Source: Enterobacter sp. 638 (lineage in GTDB: Bacteria; Pseudomonadota; Gammaproteobacteria; Enterobacterales; Enterobacteriaceae). Taken from it: a DNA stretch of 64,000 nt. The notes under the pieces were generated by a model. That model was given only the letters and a program-made list of their open reading frames with translations. It did not search any database and was not told where the DNA came from. The position numbers and the translations under genes were made by a program. The stretch's first letter is position 1. The number at the start of each line of letters is the position of its first letter. The stretch is taken from NCBI RefSeq assembly GCF_000016325.1, contig NC_009436.1:3782001-3846000 (forward strand). The letters run 5' to 3'. Positions 25,420 through 33,487 of the stretch are shown here, piece by piece.

Positions 25420-27648
25420 TTAAGTGCTTAACTTAGTAACTGAAGCCAACCTAGCCACTCGACAGAGTATTTTCCTGGCGTTATGTTCGTAAGATGGCGC
25501 AGCCCTAAAGACTTCTCCAGTGGATGAGCCACTAAACCATTTATCGTTAAACCGACTCTTTCCACCGGCCATCAAATGCAGAGCTTCCCCGCGGCTTATG
25601 CTTATACCGGTATTCATTTGCACTTTGTCGATAGTCTTGGCGATTGCGGCATTCTGGTCATCAGTTCCGTGTACAAAATGCCGCCTACCTGTTTCTTTTT
25701 TCAGCCTGATTCTATTCGTGAGGTTTCTTCTTTCGCTTGTAGTTAGTGGTTTTGATAAATCCAGTTCTGGGGGGTCGCTTTCGCTCCCCGTACAGTTATT
25801 GACAGAACTCCGAGAGGGCGCAGGAGCGCCCTTAACGTCAACGGCCAAATCAACGGCACGCTTCGGTACAATTTTCCACTGCGTTAGCCGGGTTAAAATC
25901 GGGGTACCAGCACCGACAGCAGAATCGTACACGCCACGGATGCAGACGGTTTCCTCACCATACTGGTTAAACTCGGCACGCGGTTCATACAGCGTGCGCA
26001 CCTGCAAATCATCGCGACGGACAAACGGGCCACCCTGCGCATTAACGTAACCAGCCCAGTCACCGGCGTCAGCGGCATCATGGACGGCGGCAAATTCAAC
26101 GCTCAGACCGTGCGCGGTCTCGGTATCGGCGAGACGACGCAATTCACGGTAGACCGTCACCGGCGCACCGCCGATAAATTGAAACTGACGGATGTGCCAG
26201 CGCGCCGCCCATGCTGAAACGGCGGGAGCAGTCTCTTTTAACAATTCACCACTTTCGTCATCGGTTTCACCATCGAGAGCATAACCGTCGATATTTTTGG
26301 AAATGTATTTAGCGACATAGCCGGTAGCGCTGCCTTTTTCCGGGTCAATGGCCTCAGCGTGGAAGCGCGCCTTTTTGGCTTTATCGCTTCTCAGTTCGTG
26401 GCGGTCTTCCTCCCACGCATAATCACGGATGATGAGGCGCACGCGCTCGACGTCTTCCGGCAACATGAACATAAGCATGTGCCAGTGTGGCGTTCCGTCG
26501 TGATGAGGTTCGGCAACACGGATGCCGAAAATGCGGATTTCTTCCCGATGTAACTTGGCACGAATACGCGCCCAAAGGCCGGTGAGATAACCCTGCGTGT
26601 CCGACGGGCTGGCTCCTTTCCATTTGGTGTTACGGTAACCCGCCTTAGTTGTGGCGTGATATTTTGACGGCGCGGTCAGGGTATAAAACTCACCGACATA
26701 ACCGAGCTCATTGCAGATATTTTCAAACCCACGGATGCGGGTCATCAGCTCGCAGCGACGTATCGCAGGGTTAGCGACCGAGCCATCGTATTTTTCAATC
26801 AGGCTGATGCGGTTGCCGTCTTCGTCTTCGAGATCCAGACCCTTGAGAAATTCACGCGTGCGGCGCTTCTGCTCGCGCCAGTCGGTCACGCAGTTTTTAC
26901 TCGCGTAGACATGTCTTTTCTTGCTGACGTTGCCAGCGGCAATGTGCAGGTGTTCGCGCCATGCAGCCGCAATGCGCCGTAATCGTCCACGCCACCAAAC
27001 CTCATTAAACATGCGAGTGATAGCAGGGGCTATTTCATCCTCACCAACATATTTCTTTGTCACCCTCTCCCAATGCGGCGGGGTAATGTTGAATTGCAGG
27101 GAAATAATACCGGCGCGCATGTACCAGGTGTATAGAGTTTTAAGCTCGCTAAATCCGGTGTCATCAATGTCAGCCAGTTCAGCGCGAATAAAATTAGCGA
27201 TATCAGCGGCCAGCAGGTCGATATCGGCGCGCGACATATCCGGGAGGCGATTATATCTGGCGACCATATTGACCATGCGTGATGCCAGATATTGCATAAG
27301 CTCGGTATCAAAATGACCACCGAAAACAGCGGCTGATACATTGCTATTGATACCTGCACACTCGTATTTTTTTGCGACCAGTTCAAGACGTGGCAATGCC
27401 TTTTTGCAGAAGCTGATTAAAAAGGCATTGGCTCGTTGACTGCCCTGATTTTGCTCCAGCACCGCAGCGGTGCGATAAACATCAAAACGCACGCATTCAG
27501 GCTGGAGAGAAAGCACCTTTCTCGCATGCAGCAAAGCCGCGAACATACGGTCGCGGCGATGCTGTTGGTCATAGGTAAGATATGGGCTGGCTATTGCCGA
27601 CCGTGGAGCATTCCACGGGTAAGCAAAGGAGACATCGCTCATTCGCAC
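25420..27648 (-). CDS. A: Rolling-circle replication initiator gpA
   Basis: Cis-acting HUH endonuclease that nicks the phage origin. It has 742 aa (P2 A 761). The metal-binding motif PHWHML carries H388 and H390. Two catalytic tyrosines of the YxxxY motif in YVAKYISKNIDGY are Y444 and Y448, matching P2 Y450/Y454. An ATG at 27642 (MSDVSFAYPWNAPR) is an alternative start. The first 10 bases overlap the end of the PP-loop gene. The origin lies inside the 3' third of this gene. Confidence 0.96.
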   Translation of the reverse strand: MRMSDVSFAYPWNAPRSAIASPYLTYDQQHRRDRMFAALLHARKVLSLQPECVRFDVYRTAAVLEQNQGSQRANAFLISFCKKALPRLELVAKKYECAGINSNVSAAVFGGHFDTELMQYLASRMVNMVARYNRLPDMSRADIDLLAADIANFIRAELADIDDTGFSELKTLYTWYMRAGIISLQFNITPPHWERVTKKYVGEDEIAPAITRMFNEVWWRGRLRRIAAAWREHLHIAAGNVSKKRHVYASKNCVTDWREQKRRTREFLKGLDLEDEDGNRISLIEKYDGSVANPAIRRCELMTRIRGFENICNELGYVGEFYTLTAPSKYHATTKAGYRNTKWKGASPSDTQGYLTGLWARIRAKLHREEIRIFGIRVAEPHHDGTPHWHMLMFMLPEDVERVRLIIRDYAWEEDRHELRSDKAKKARFHAEAIDPEKGSATGYVAKYISKNIDGYALDGETDDESGELLKETAPAVSAWAARWHIRQFQFIGGAPVTVYRELRRLADTETAHGLSVEFAAVHDAADAGDWAGYVNAQGGPFVRRDDLQVRTLYEPRAEFNQYGEETVCIRGVYDSAVGAGTPILTRLTQWKIVPKRAVDLAVDVKGAPAPSRSSVNNCTGSESDPPELDLSKPLTTSERRNLTNRIRLKKETGRRHFVHGTDDQNAAIAKTIDKVQMNTGISISRGEALHLMAGGKSRFNDKWFSGSSTGEVFRAAPSYEHNARKILCRVARLASVTKLST
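25795..25821 (-). other. Replication origin/nick region inside A
   Basis: On the minus strand CTCGGAGTTCTGTCAA matches the P2 origin core (CTCGGAGTCCTGTCAA) with one difference, in the same part of the A gene (codons for PSRSSVNN). An inverted repeat AGGGCG-CAGGAG-CGCCCT follows on the plus strand at 25815. Confidence 0.7.
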
Positions 27649-28931
27649 AGGCCATATCGTGATGAGCAGGTGGCAGTATTGAGGCTTGCCTTAACCAAGT
27701 CATAGACTTTGCCGCCCCGACCTGTCCTGGCCCATTCCACTACTTCGGGTACCGATGGCGCACCCATTCCACCACGCGGCCCATAAAAACCGGACCAGTC
27801 GAGATGCTGAACTTCCGTATCAAGGCCATAAAGGCGAGGCACGTCTCCCAGTAGACGCCTGACTTTCACTGTTTCGCCACGTCGGTGTGTTATCTCGCGG
27901 AAACCGATTATCGAGTTGACCCATGCCTGACTCACCGTTCCGGTACTCATCCAGTGCACCCAGCGGGAGGCCAGACGAACCTTCATCTCCCACTGGCGAT
28001 GTTTTTCAATATGCTCCGGCCAGCGGGCAGCGGTTTCTGAAATTTCCTCTTTGTTGCAAAGCACGCAGTTCATGCAACCGACGCGGGAAGCGCCCTGCAA
28101 ATACAGTGGATTTGGCTTAATACCCAAATATCTATGCAGGGCAAATACATCCGCAGCCGTCCACTGATGAATTGGCAGGAAGTTGTAGAGATAACCTTCA
28201 TCGCGCATATCGACTGCGAAGCGGTCATAACCGGCACGTTTGGATGACTCATCACCACGGACGCCTGACCACTGAACCACAACCTCTCCCTCATCGAGCA
28301 TCGGCCGAATTGCAGCATCGTAGGCAATCTGTATCTTGAGCTCGTCGGTACAGAACCGGTCGCGGAGCATCGGGAATTTGCCGTGTAGGAGAGCCGCATC
28401 GAGAAAACTGTTTCCGCTCGGATGCATCACTGACAAGGCAGCATCTAAAGCAGTCTCAAAGTCGATACCCCAGCGCTTCGCTGTCTTCTGCCATACTCGA
28501 CCAAATGCGGTATCTGCCCGGGCCAGTGACGGCATGATGACGCCCCGGTAAGCGCCCATGCGGATGGCCTGCTTCTTCGACCAGTTCTTTTTCATGTAGG
28601 CACGTCGGCGGGCGAAATCCGCCTCGCTGTATATGCGCTTCACAACCTGAACCGGGTGACACCCAATCTGTTCATGGATAGTCCTGGCGAAATCTATCGT
28701 CAGTTCATGCTCATTGTCAGTATCTGCCATCACGGCCTGCACGCGACGGCCAAACAACGCATTTGCCACGGCCAGTGTCGCAGTGCTGTCTTTACCCGCT
28801 GAATAATTCACAACAATCCTGTGATCTTCCGGAATACGGAAAACATCCAGATAATTGCGATAAGCAGTTTCTATTTCCCTTACCTTTGTCGAAATATCAG
28901 AGACTGCAATGACCTGCTTTGCGTGGCTCAT
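27639..28931 (-). CDS. PP-loop ATPase of the PAPS reductase/DndC-like family
   Basis: ATP-pyrophosphatase (adenine-nucleotide alpha-hydrolase) fold. The PP-loop SAGKDS is at residues 44-49; a CxxCxxC cluster C286-C289-C292 (GCMNCVLCNK) and a terminal CSSRYGLC could hold an iron-sulphur cluster or zinc. It has 430 aa, longer than CysH, and no cys gene is near, so sulphate assimilation is unlikely. It ends inside the start of A and is co-transcribed with the early genes. DndC and other thiolation enzymes share this fold, so nucleic-acid modification is possible; no dndB, D or E lies in the window. Confidence 0.8.
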   Translation of the reverse strand: MSHAKQVIAVSDISTKVREIETAYRNYLDVFRIPEDHRIVVNYSAGKDSTATLAVANALFGRRVQAVMADTDNEHELTIDFARTIHEQIGCHPVQVVKRIYSEADFARRRAYMKKNWSKKQAIRMGAYRGVIMPSLARADTAFGRVWQKTAKRWGIDFETALDAALSVMHPSGNSFLDAALLHGKFPMLRDRFCTDELKIQIAYDAAIRPMLDEGEVVVQWSGVRGDESSKRAGYDRFAVDMRDEGYLYNFLPIHQWTAADVFALHRYLGIKPNPLYLQGASRVGCMNCVLCNKEEISETAARWPEHIEKHRQWEMKVRLASRWVHWMSTGTVSQAWVNSIIGFREITHRRGETVKVRRLLGDVPRLYGLDTEVQHLDWSGFYGPRGGMGAPSVPEVVEWARTGRGGKVYDLVKASLNTATCSSRYGLCE

Positions 28932-29153
28932 TTATACCCCCCGGTAATGCTTGGATTTCAGTTCTGTGACTTCTTGGCAGGTCACACAAAAGGCCACGCC
29001 GGGAATCGCAGCACGACGTGCTTCCGGAATTGGTGCGTCACATACTTCGCAGAGGAATCGAGAAAGTGCAGTGATACGGCTGCGTGCATTGTTGATGTAA
29101 CGCTCGCGGTCTTCCTGCTCGCGCTGTTGCGCTAAATCCATTGCGACGGCCAT
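28932..29153 (-). CDS. TraR/DksA-type zinc-finger protein
   Basis: 73-aa protein with an N-terminal helix (LAQQREQEDRERYINNARSR) and a C4 zinc finger CEVCDAP...CVTCQ, the layout of P2 Orf82-like and TraR proteins, which bind the RNA polymerase secondary channel. It abuts the PP-loop gene and its ATG overlaps the stop of the gene before it (TAATG). Confidence 0.88.
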   Translation of the reverse strand: MAVAMDLAQQREQEDRERYINNARSRITALSRFLCEVCDAPIPEARRAAIPGVAFCVTCQEVTELKSKHYRGV

Positions 29154-29380
29154 TAGTGCAGCTCCTGTGATTCGTTCTCAAAGCGAGTGGCTTCACGGCG
29201 TAGCAATTCGGCGGCTTCTGTACCGCTCATACCCTCTTTGGTGATATGTATCGCCAGCGCCTCAAGGCGGATTGAAACTGCGAGCGCACGGTCTTTGCGC
29301 TCTTCTTTTTTGGCATCAGTCAGCAATACGGCCAACGCATCGCTATCGGTGTTAAAACTACGGGTTTCGGTATTGCGCAT
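29153..29380 (-). CDS. Small early protein, DUF2732-like
   Basis: 75-aa helical, charged protein (SDALAVLLTDAKKEERKDRALAVSI begins at about residue 12; only part is quoted by position). Such proteins occur at this place in the early operons of P2/186-type phages. No catalytic motif is visible and its function is unknown. Confidence 0.75.
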   Translation of the reverse strand: MRNTETRSFNTDSDALAVLLTDAKKEERKDRALAVSIRLEALAIHITKEGMSGTEAAELLRREATRFENESQELH

Positions 29381-29447
29381 AATTGACTCTCCTGATTTCG
29401 GGCAATAAGAAGCCCGGCGGGTTTACGCCATTAAATTTCTATTGGTA

Positions 29448-29786
29448 TTAATTCGGCATGGTTAGCCGTTTGGGAAATAAGCTCACTACTGCGCGAAAAT
29501 GGTTCATCGCTGTAATAAGCGCCTTTTTCTCGTCAGTAGTCAGCTCACTTAATTCGAGCTCATGACGAGCTGCTGGGATTTTTGCCAGAAAGAAAATAGC
29601 GGCCAACGCGCGGTTATTTTCCTCAAATTGTGGATCCCGTTTATCCCGCATATCGTCGATAAAACGCAGCACCTCTTTCCAGCTATCGCCCCAAAATCTG
29701 GCGCGAAGTTCGGCCACATGATTAAGACCGGCCAGACGTGCACCTGCATTTAGCGGCGCAGTTGTCGGCAAAGCTTCAATAGCCAT
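29448..29786 (-). CDS. Early phage protein, DUF5347-like
   Basis: 112-aa protein with segment GLNHVAELRARFWGDSWKEV near residues 20-40. Proteins of this type sit between fil and the small early genes in 186-like phages. Its start lies inside the fil coding region (37-base overlap). No known function. Confidence 0.75.
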   Translation of the reverse strand: MAIEALPTTAPLNAGARLAGLNHVAELRARFWGDSWKEVLRFIDDMRDKRDPQFEENNRALAAIFFLAKIPAARHELELSELTTDEKKALITAMNHFRAVVSLFPKRLTMPN

Positions 29787-29950
29787 GATTCCCCCTGCTT
29801 TTTGGTGGAAAGGCCAGCCAGCAATTCAGCCTGTGAATGACATGGATGCCAGCGCTTGCCGTCTTTATCTGCGATCCAGCCGTGGCCGAAATGCATACCG
29901 GGGCTTTGCTTTACGAGCAGAGACGCGAACGACGGTTCATTTTTCAACAT
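29750..29950 (-). CDS. fil: Filamentation protein Fil (DUF2724)
   Basis: In 186, Fil blocks host cell division and delays lysis. The ATG at 29950 (MLKNEPSFASLLVKQSPGMH) gives 66 aa and the family motif GHGWIADKDGKRWHPCHSQ. A start 21 bases earlier adds MVWCEVS with no support. It begins 8 bases after the cII stop and overlaps the next gene. Confidence 0.88.
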   Translation of the reverse strand: MLKNEPSFASLLVKQSPGMHFGHGWIADKDGKRWHPCHSQAELLAGLSTKKQGESWLLKLCRQLRR

Positions 29951-29957
29951 AGACACC

Positions 29958-30467
29958 TCACACCAGACCAAATGTAGCGCCGAGGCCGGTCACCGTATCG
30001 ACAACGCTGGACATAGCAGGATTGGCCTGCAGGCGCGCCTGTAATGCCAGTGCCGACAGAGACAACATGCGGATTCCTGAGTTGACGCTTTCAACCATGC
30101 TGTACTTACGGTCAGAGGTCATACGTTCAGCCGATACCGCGCCGCTCGCCAGCTCGCCGAGTTCACTCATGGCACGCATCACGTAAGACTGCAGCTTATC
30201 CTTCGCCAGTTCGTTGACTGGCACACATGGCAGGCAATGAATCTGAGCCAGAAAGCCATCAACGAGGGTTGAGTCTTCTGTCAGGTCAGTCAGCAGCCAC
30301 AATTCAGGCGGCGTGAACTGGTGAGGCTGCTCCGGATTGAGTTTGTTACGTAACGTCTGAACATTCATACCCGCACGCTCGGCCAGCTTCGCCATGTTGT
30401 GACGCTGCGCAAAAGCCCGGCATGCTTCGTCATAGTGGGGATGTTTGGAAATCTGAAAATCAAACAT
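29958..30467 (-). CDS. cII: Lysogeny establishment regulator CII (phage CP76 family)
   Basis: 186 CII activates the pE promoter to start cI expression after infection. It has 169 aa, equal to 186 CII. Helix-turn-helix MAKLAERAGMNVQTLRNKLN at residues 25-44, followed by FTPPELWLLTDLT. It is second in the rightward-type early operon, after apl. A perfect 7+5+7 dyad lies 14 bases upstream of its start. Confidence 0.9.
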   Translation of the reverse strand: MFDFQISKHPHYDEACRAFAQRHNMAKLAERAGMNVQTLRNKLNPEQPHQFTPPELWLLTDLTEDSTLVDGFLAQIHCLPCVPVNELAKDKLQSYVMRAMSELGELASGAVSAERMTSDRKYSMVESVNSGIRMLSLSALALQARLQANPAMSSVVDTVTGLGATFGLV

Positions 30468-30480
30468 GTTGCATCCTTAT

Positions 30481-30499
30481 GATTCACATAAAGTGAATC
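30481..30499. promoter_or_regulatory. Dyad operator between apl and cII (FR-like)
   Basis: GATTCACATAAAGTGAATC is a perfect 7-5-7 palindrome. It has the same core (TTCAC-N5-GTGAA) as the sites before ogr and inside cI, and lies about 370 bases from the cI/apl switch, similar to the flanking CI site FR of phage 186. Confidence 0.55.
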
Positions 30500-30761
30500 A
30501 AGCACCGATGACGAGTTGAAAACGGGAATGACCTAACGCCTTACGCAACTGCTCTTCTTTCCAGCGCGCGTAGTAGATACGAATCGGGCCACCTGCTTTC
30601 TTGCAGCCTTTACGGATGGTGCGTGGTTCAATTGGTACACAAGGGTTGTCGCCGGTTGTCCAGCGATAAGCGGTACGTTCAGAAACACCTTCAAGTTCTG
30701 CGAACTGCTGCAGAGTAACGATAGGTGCAGGCACTTTGATGATTGCGATTTCAGAAGCCAT
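30498..30761 (-). CDS. apl: Apl/Cox-type excisionase and repressor
   Basis: Small winged-helix-type regulator that directs Int to excision and damps early transcription. The ATG at 30761 (MASEIAIIKVPAPIVTLQQF) gives 87 aa, the length of 186 Apl. The recognition helix is QQFAELEGVSERTAYRWTTG (about 18-37); the C-terminus WKEEQLRKALGHSRFQ is typical of the Cox family. The open frame extends upstream into the cI control region without a ribosome site. Confidence 0.86.
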   Translation of the reverse strand: MASEIAIIKVPAPIVTLQQFAELEGVSERTAYRWTTGDNPCVPIEPRTIRKGCKKAGGPIRIYYARWKEEQLRKALGHSRFQLVIGA

Positions 30762-30891
30762 ATTGCATGATTCCTTATTTGAAAGTTTCAGCCAGTGATA
30801 GCCAAAGTTTTGCCGACGTTTGCCATCAACTGCCACCAACAACCGAATCCTAATGCGATTATTCGCATAGGTCAACTTGAGATTGCGATTT
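30762..30891. promoter_or_regulatory. cI/apl genetic switch region
   Basis: The 130 bases between the divergent cI and apl genes hold the palindrome ATGCGA-TTAT-TCGCAT (30853-30868) and the direct repeat GATTGCGATTT (30881-30891, again at 30741-30751 inside apl). These are candidate CI operators at pR/pL. Promoter boxes were not assigned with confidence. Confidence 0.65.
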
Positions 30892-31464
30892 ATGGACTTT
30901 GAAAGCCAAATTTCAAATGATGAAGTTTTAGATAGAATCTGTCAGGTTTACGGATTTACGCAGAAAATCCAGCTCGCAAACCATTTCAATATCGCGGCGA
31001 GTACGCTGCAAAACCGCTACACGCGGGGCAATGTCTCCTACGATTTCGCTGCATTTTGTGCCCTTGAGACTGGCGTCAGCATCAGATGGATCCTCACAGG
31101 GCAAGGGCCGCAAAAAGTAGAAGAAAACTTAAATTCGGCCTGCGAGATTCAATTGTTCACATTAAGTGAAGGTCGCCTTGCGGAAAATGGGGTTTTGAAT
31201 ATCGACCCTGAACTTTTTGAGAAGCCACTAAAGAGCGCTATCTGCGTTAGAAATGAAAGCAAAAGTTACATCATCGAGAAAGATGCCCCTTTAGCTGATG
31301 GCCTTTGGATTGTTGATGTTGAGGGCGCAATTAGCCTCAGAGAACTAACGGTACTTCCCGGTAAAAGATTGCACGTCGCAGGCGGCAAGGTTCCTTTCGA
31401 ATGCGGCATTGATGATATTAAAGCGCTGGGGCGTGTGGTGGGTGTATACAGCGAGGTTAACTAA
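30892..31464 (+). CDS. cI: Lysogenic repressor CI (186 type)
   Basis: Maintains lysogeny by binding pR and distant sites as a large oligomer. The ATG at 30892 (MDFESQISNDEVLDRICQVY) gives 190 aa (186 CI 192). N-terminal DNA-binding domain: YGFTQKIQLANHFNIAASTL, then NRYTRGNVSYDFAAFCALET. The C-terminal oligomerisation domain ends PFECGIDDIKALGRVVGVYS, nearly identical to 186 CI. It has no LexA-like self-cleavage motif, in line with Tum-based induction. The stop overlaps the int start by 1 base. Confidence 0.94.
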   Translation: MDFESQISNDEVLDRICQVYGFTQKIQLANHFNIAASTLQNRYTRGNVSYDFAAFCALETGVSIRWILTGQGPQKVEENLNSACEIQLFTLSEGRLAENGVLNIDPELFEKPLKSAICVRNESKSYIIEKDAPLADGLWIVDVEGAISLRELTVLPGKRLHVAGGKVPFECGIDDIKALGRVVGVYSEVN

Positions 31465-32474
31465 TGGCCGTTCGTAAAAATCCGGCTGGGGGCTGGATTT
31501 GTGAGCTCTACCCAAACGGTGCAAATGGCAAACGTATCAGAAAGAAATTCGCTACCAAAGGCGAGGCACTGGCGTTTGAACAGTACACTGTTCAAAACCC
31601 ATGGCAGGAAGAAAAGGAAGACAGGCGCACGTTAAAAGAGCTGGTTGATTCATGGTATAGCGCTCATGGCATTACCCTCAAAGATGGCTTAAAACGCCAG
31701 TTAGCCATGCACCATGCTTTTGAGTGTATGGGTGAACCACTCGCACGCGATTTCGATGCGCAGATGTTTTCCCGCTACCGAGAAAAACGGTTAAAAGGTG
31801 AATATGCCCGTTCAAACAGGGTGAAAGAGGTATCGCCTCGCACGCTTAATCTTGAGCTGGCATACTTCCGGGCGGTATTCAATGAGCTAAACCGCCTCGG
31901 AGAATGGAAGGGTGAAAACCCACTAAAAAATATGCGCCCATTCCGCACAGAAGAAATGGAAATGGCTTGGCTAACTCACGACCAAATTTCGCAACTGCTC
32001 GGAGAGTGTAAACGGCATGACCACCCTGATTTAGAAACCGTGGTAAGAATCTGTCTCGCCACTGGCGCACGATGGTCTGAGGCCGAGAGTCTGAGAAAAA
32101 GCCAGCTCGCGAAATACAAAATCACATACACCAACACGAAAGGCAGAAAAAACCGCACCGTCCCAATCAGCAAAGAGCTCTATGAGTCTCTGCCTGATGA
32201 TAAAAAAGGCCGGTTGTTTAGTGATTGTTATGGTGCGTTCCGATCAGCTCTGGAAAGAACAGGCATCGAACTACCGGCAGGACAACTTACCCACGTTTTG
32301 CGCCATACCTTCGCAAGTCACTTTATGATGAATGGTGGTAATATTTTGGTCTTGCAGCGCGTGCTCGGCCATACCGATATCAAAATGACGATGAGATATG
32401 CGCACTTTGCCCCTGACCATTTAGAAGATGCCGTAAAACTCAATCCTCTTAGCACGCATAAGGAACAGCAATGA
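31464..32474 (+). CDS. int: Tyrosine integrase
   Basis: Site-specific recombinase for insertion at ileX. Its 336 aa equal 186 Int. Catalytic residues: R203 (ATGARWSEAE), H277 and R280 (HVLRH), H303 (LGHTD), Y312 (MRYAHF). The N-terminal arm-binding domain (NPAGGWICELYPNGANGKRI) is of the P2/186 kind. It is co-transcribed with cI and followed by an overlapping cargo gene. Confidence 0.96.
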   Translation: MAVRKNPAGGWICELYPNGANGKRIRKKFATKGEALAFEQYTVQNPWQEEKEDRRTLKELVDSWYSAHGITLKDGLKRQLAMHHAFECMGEPLARDFDAQMFSRYREKRLKGEYARSNRVKEVSPRTLNLELAYFRAVFNELNRLGEWKGENPLKNMRPFRTEEMEMAWLTHDQISQLLGECKRHDHPDLETVVRICLATGARWSEAESLRKSQLAKYKITYTNTKGRKNRTVPISKELYESLPDDKKGRLFSDCYGAFRSALERTGIELPAGQLTHVLRHTFASHFMMNGGNILVLQRVLGHTDIKMTMRYAHFAPDHLEDAVKLNPLSTHKEQQ

Positions 32475-33364
32475 AAAAGTGTCCTGTCTGTGAACAGCTA
32501 AACAGCCTTGATAATCATCTTTATGAATTATCTATAGCCTGTGAATACTTTAAATCTGAGAAATATAGTAATTTTTCAAATATCTCTGAATGGCTTAAGC
32601 TTTCTGCCTATCTTGATGAAGTTCTAATTACCCCAGAAAAATATGCAGGCTCTGACTTGATATGGTGTAGACCTGCAGCGGAAGCTTATCAGGCAGAACG
32701 AATTCATTACAGCCGCTACTCAACAGCTCTGACCCGCTTTCTATATACATCTAACGCATTAGAAGAAACGTACCGTTTCGCAAGTACCTACTACTCTCTA
32801 TCACCGAAAGAGATCAAAGATAATAGAGAATTCAATGACAGTAAGAAGAGTGTTCTCCTATTCGAAAACACTAGGGAAAATAACTTACCCAAAGACTTCT
32901 ATCACCATTGTGAAAACTTGTTTTTGAAATTCGAAACTTATAAAAAAGAATATAATCCTAAAATTAGCATCATCAAAAATTATCCTAGTAATCATAAATG
33001 TCACGGCTTACACATCGTCCGCAACCTCAGAAATTTTATCGCACATGGTACGATTCCAATAAATCTTGTGCCTGAATACTACGGGGCCGCTGAGATGTGG
33101 CATGTGTTGCATGGTTTGCTAATATCTGCAACCCGAGTCACAGCTCTCTACATACAATCATTCCTTCTTGAATTTAGCGATAAGTTTGACATGAACACTT
33201 ACCTCCAAAGGATGGATTACGAATACTATCTTGAACGGCAAGATGACATGTTAGAGGACGACCCGGAGCATGTGACGCTGGAAGTACCTTCAAGCGCTCA
33301 ACAATTGATAACTAGACTTCACCTTTCAGATGGCTTTGGTTATCTGAAAATCGCGACATATTAA
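32471..33364 (+). CDS. Cargo protein with HEPN-like R-x4-H motif, third gene of the lysogenic operon
   Basis: 297-aa protein of unknown family. Its ATG overlaps the int stop (ATGA), so it should be made in the lysogen with CI and Int. The N-terminus has a CPVC knuckle (residues 4-7). Residues 184-193 read RNLRNFIAHG, giving R187-x4-H192, the active-site pattern of HEPN ribonucleases; the motif resembles RHKLAHG of the other cargo gene. No transmembrane segment is evident. It is strongly AT-rich compared with int. It ends about 120 bases before attR. Lysogenic expression and location suggest a superinfection-exclusion or abortive-infection role, which is inference. Confidence 0.75.
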   Translation: MKKCPVCEQLNSLDNHLYELSIACEYFKSEKYSNFSNISEWLKLSAYLDEVLITPEKYAGSDLIWCRPAAEAYQAERIHYSRYSTALTRFLYTSNALEETYRFASTYYSLSPKEIKDNREFNDSKKSVLLFENTRENNLPKDFYHHCENLFLKFETYKKEYNPKISIIKNYPSNHKCHGLHIVRNLRNFIAHGTIPINLVPEYYGAAEMWHVLHGLLISATRVTALYIQSFLLEFSDKFDMNTYLQRMDYEYYLERQDDMLEDDPEHVTLEVPSSAQQLITRLHLSDGFGYLKIATY

Positions 33365-33370
33365 TAGTAA

Positions 33371-33394
33371 AGATGGCGGTAAAGTGGCGGTGGA
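33371..33394. other. Candidate integrase arm-type sites, right
   Basis: Two copies of a motif close to AAATGGCGGTGGA (AGATGGCGGTAAA and AAGTGGCGGTGGA) overlap here, about 95 bases from attR. One more copy lies beside attL. Confidence 0.4.
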
Positions 33395-33487
33395 AATGGC
33401 GAATAATGGGTAATCATTGGCAAACAATGGCAATCTATGTCAATGATAAATAACGCAAACTATTGATTTTCGGTTGTTCCTGTAGGA

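Noticed and set aside
27639..28931. Sulphate-assimilation PAPS reductase (CysH)
   Set aside because: Far longer than CysH, embedded in a phage early operon, and without cys neighbours.
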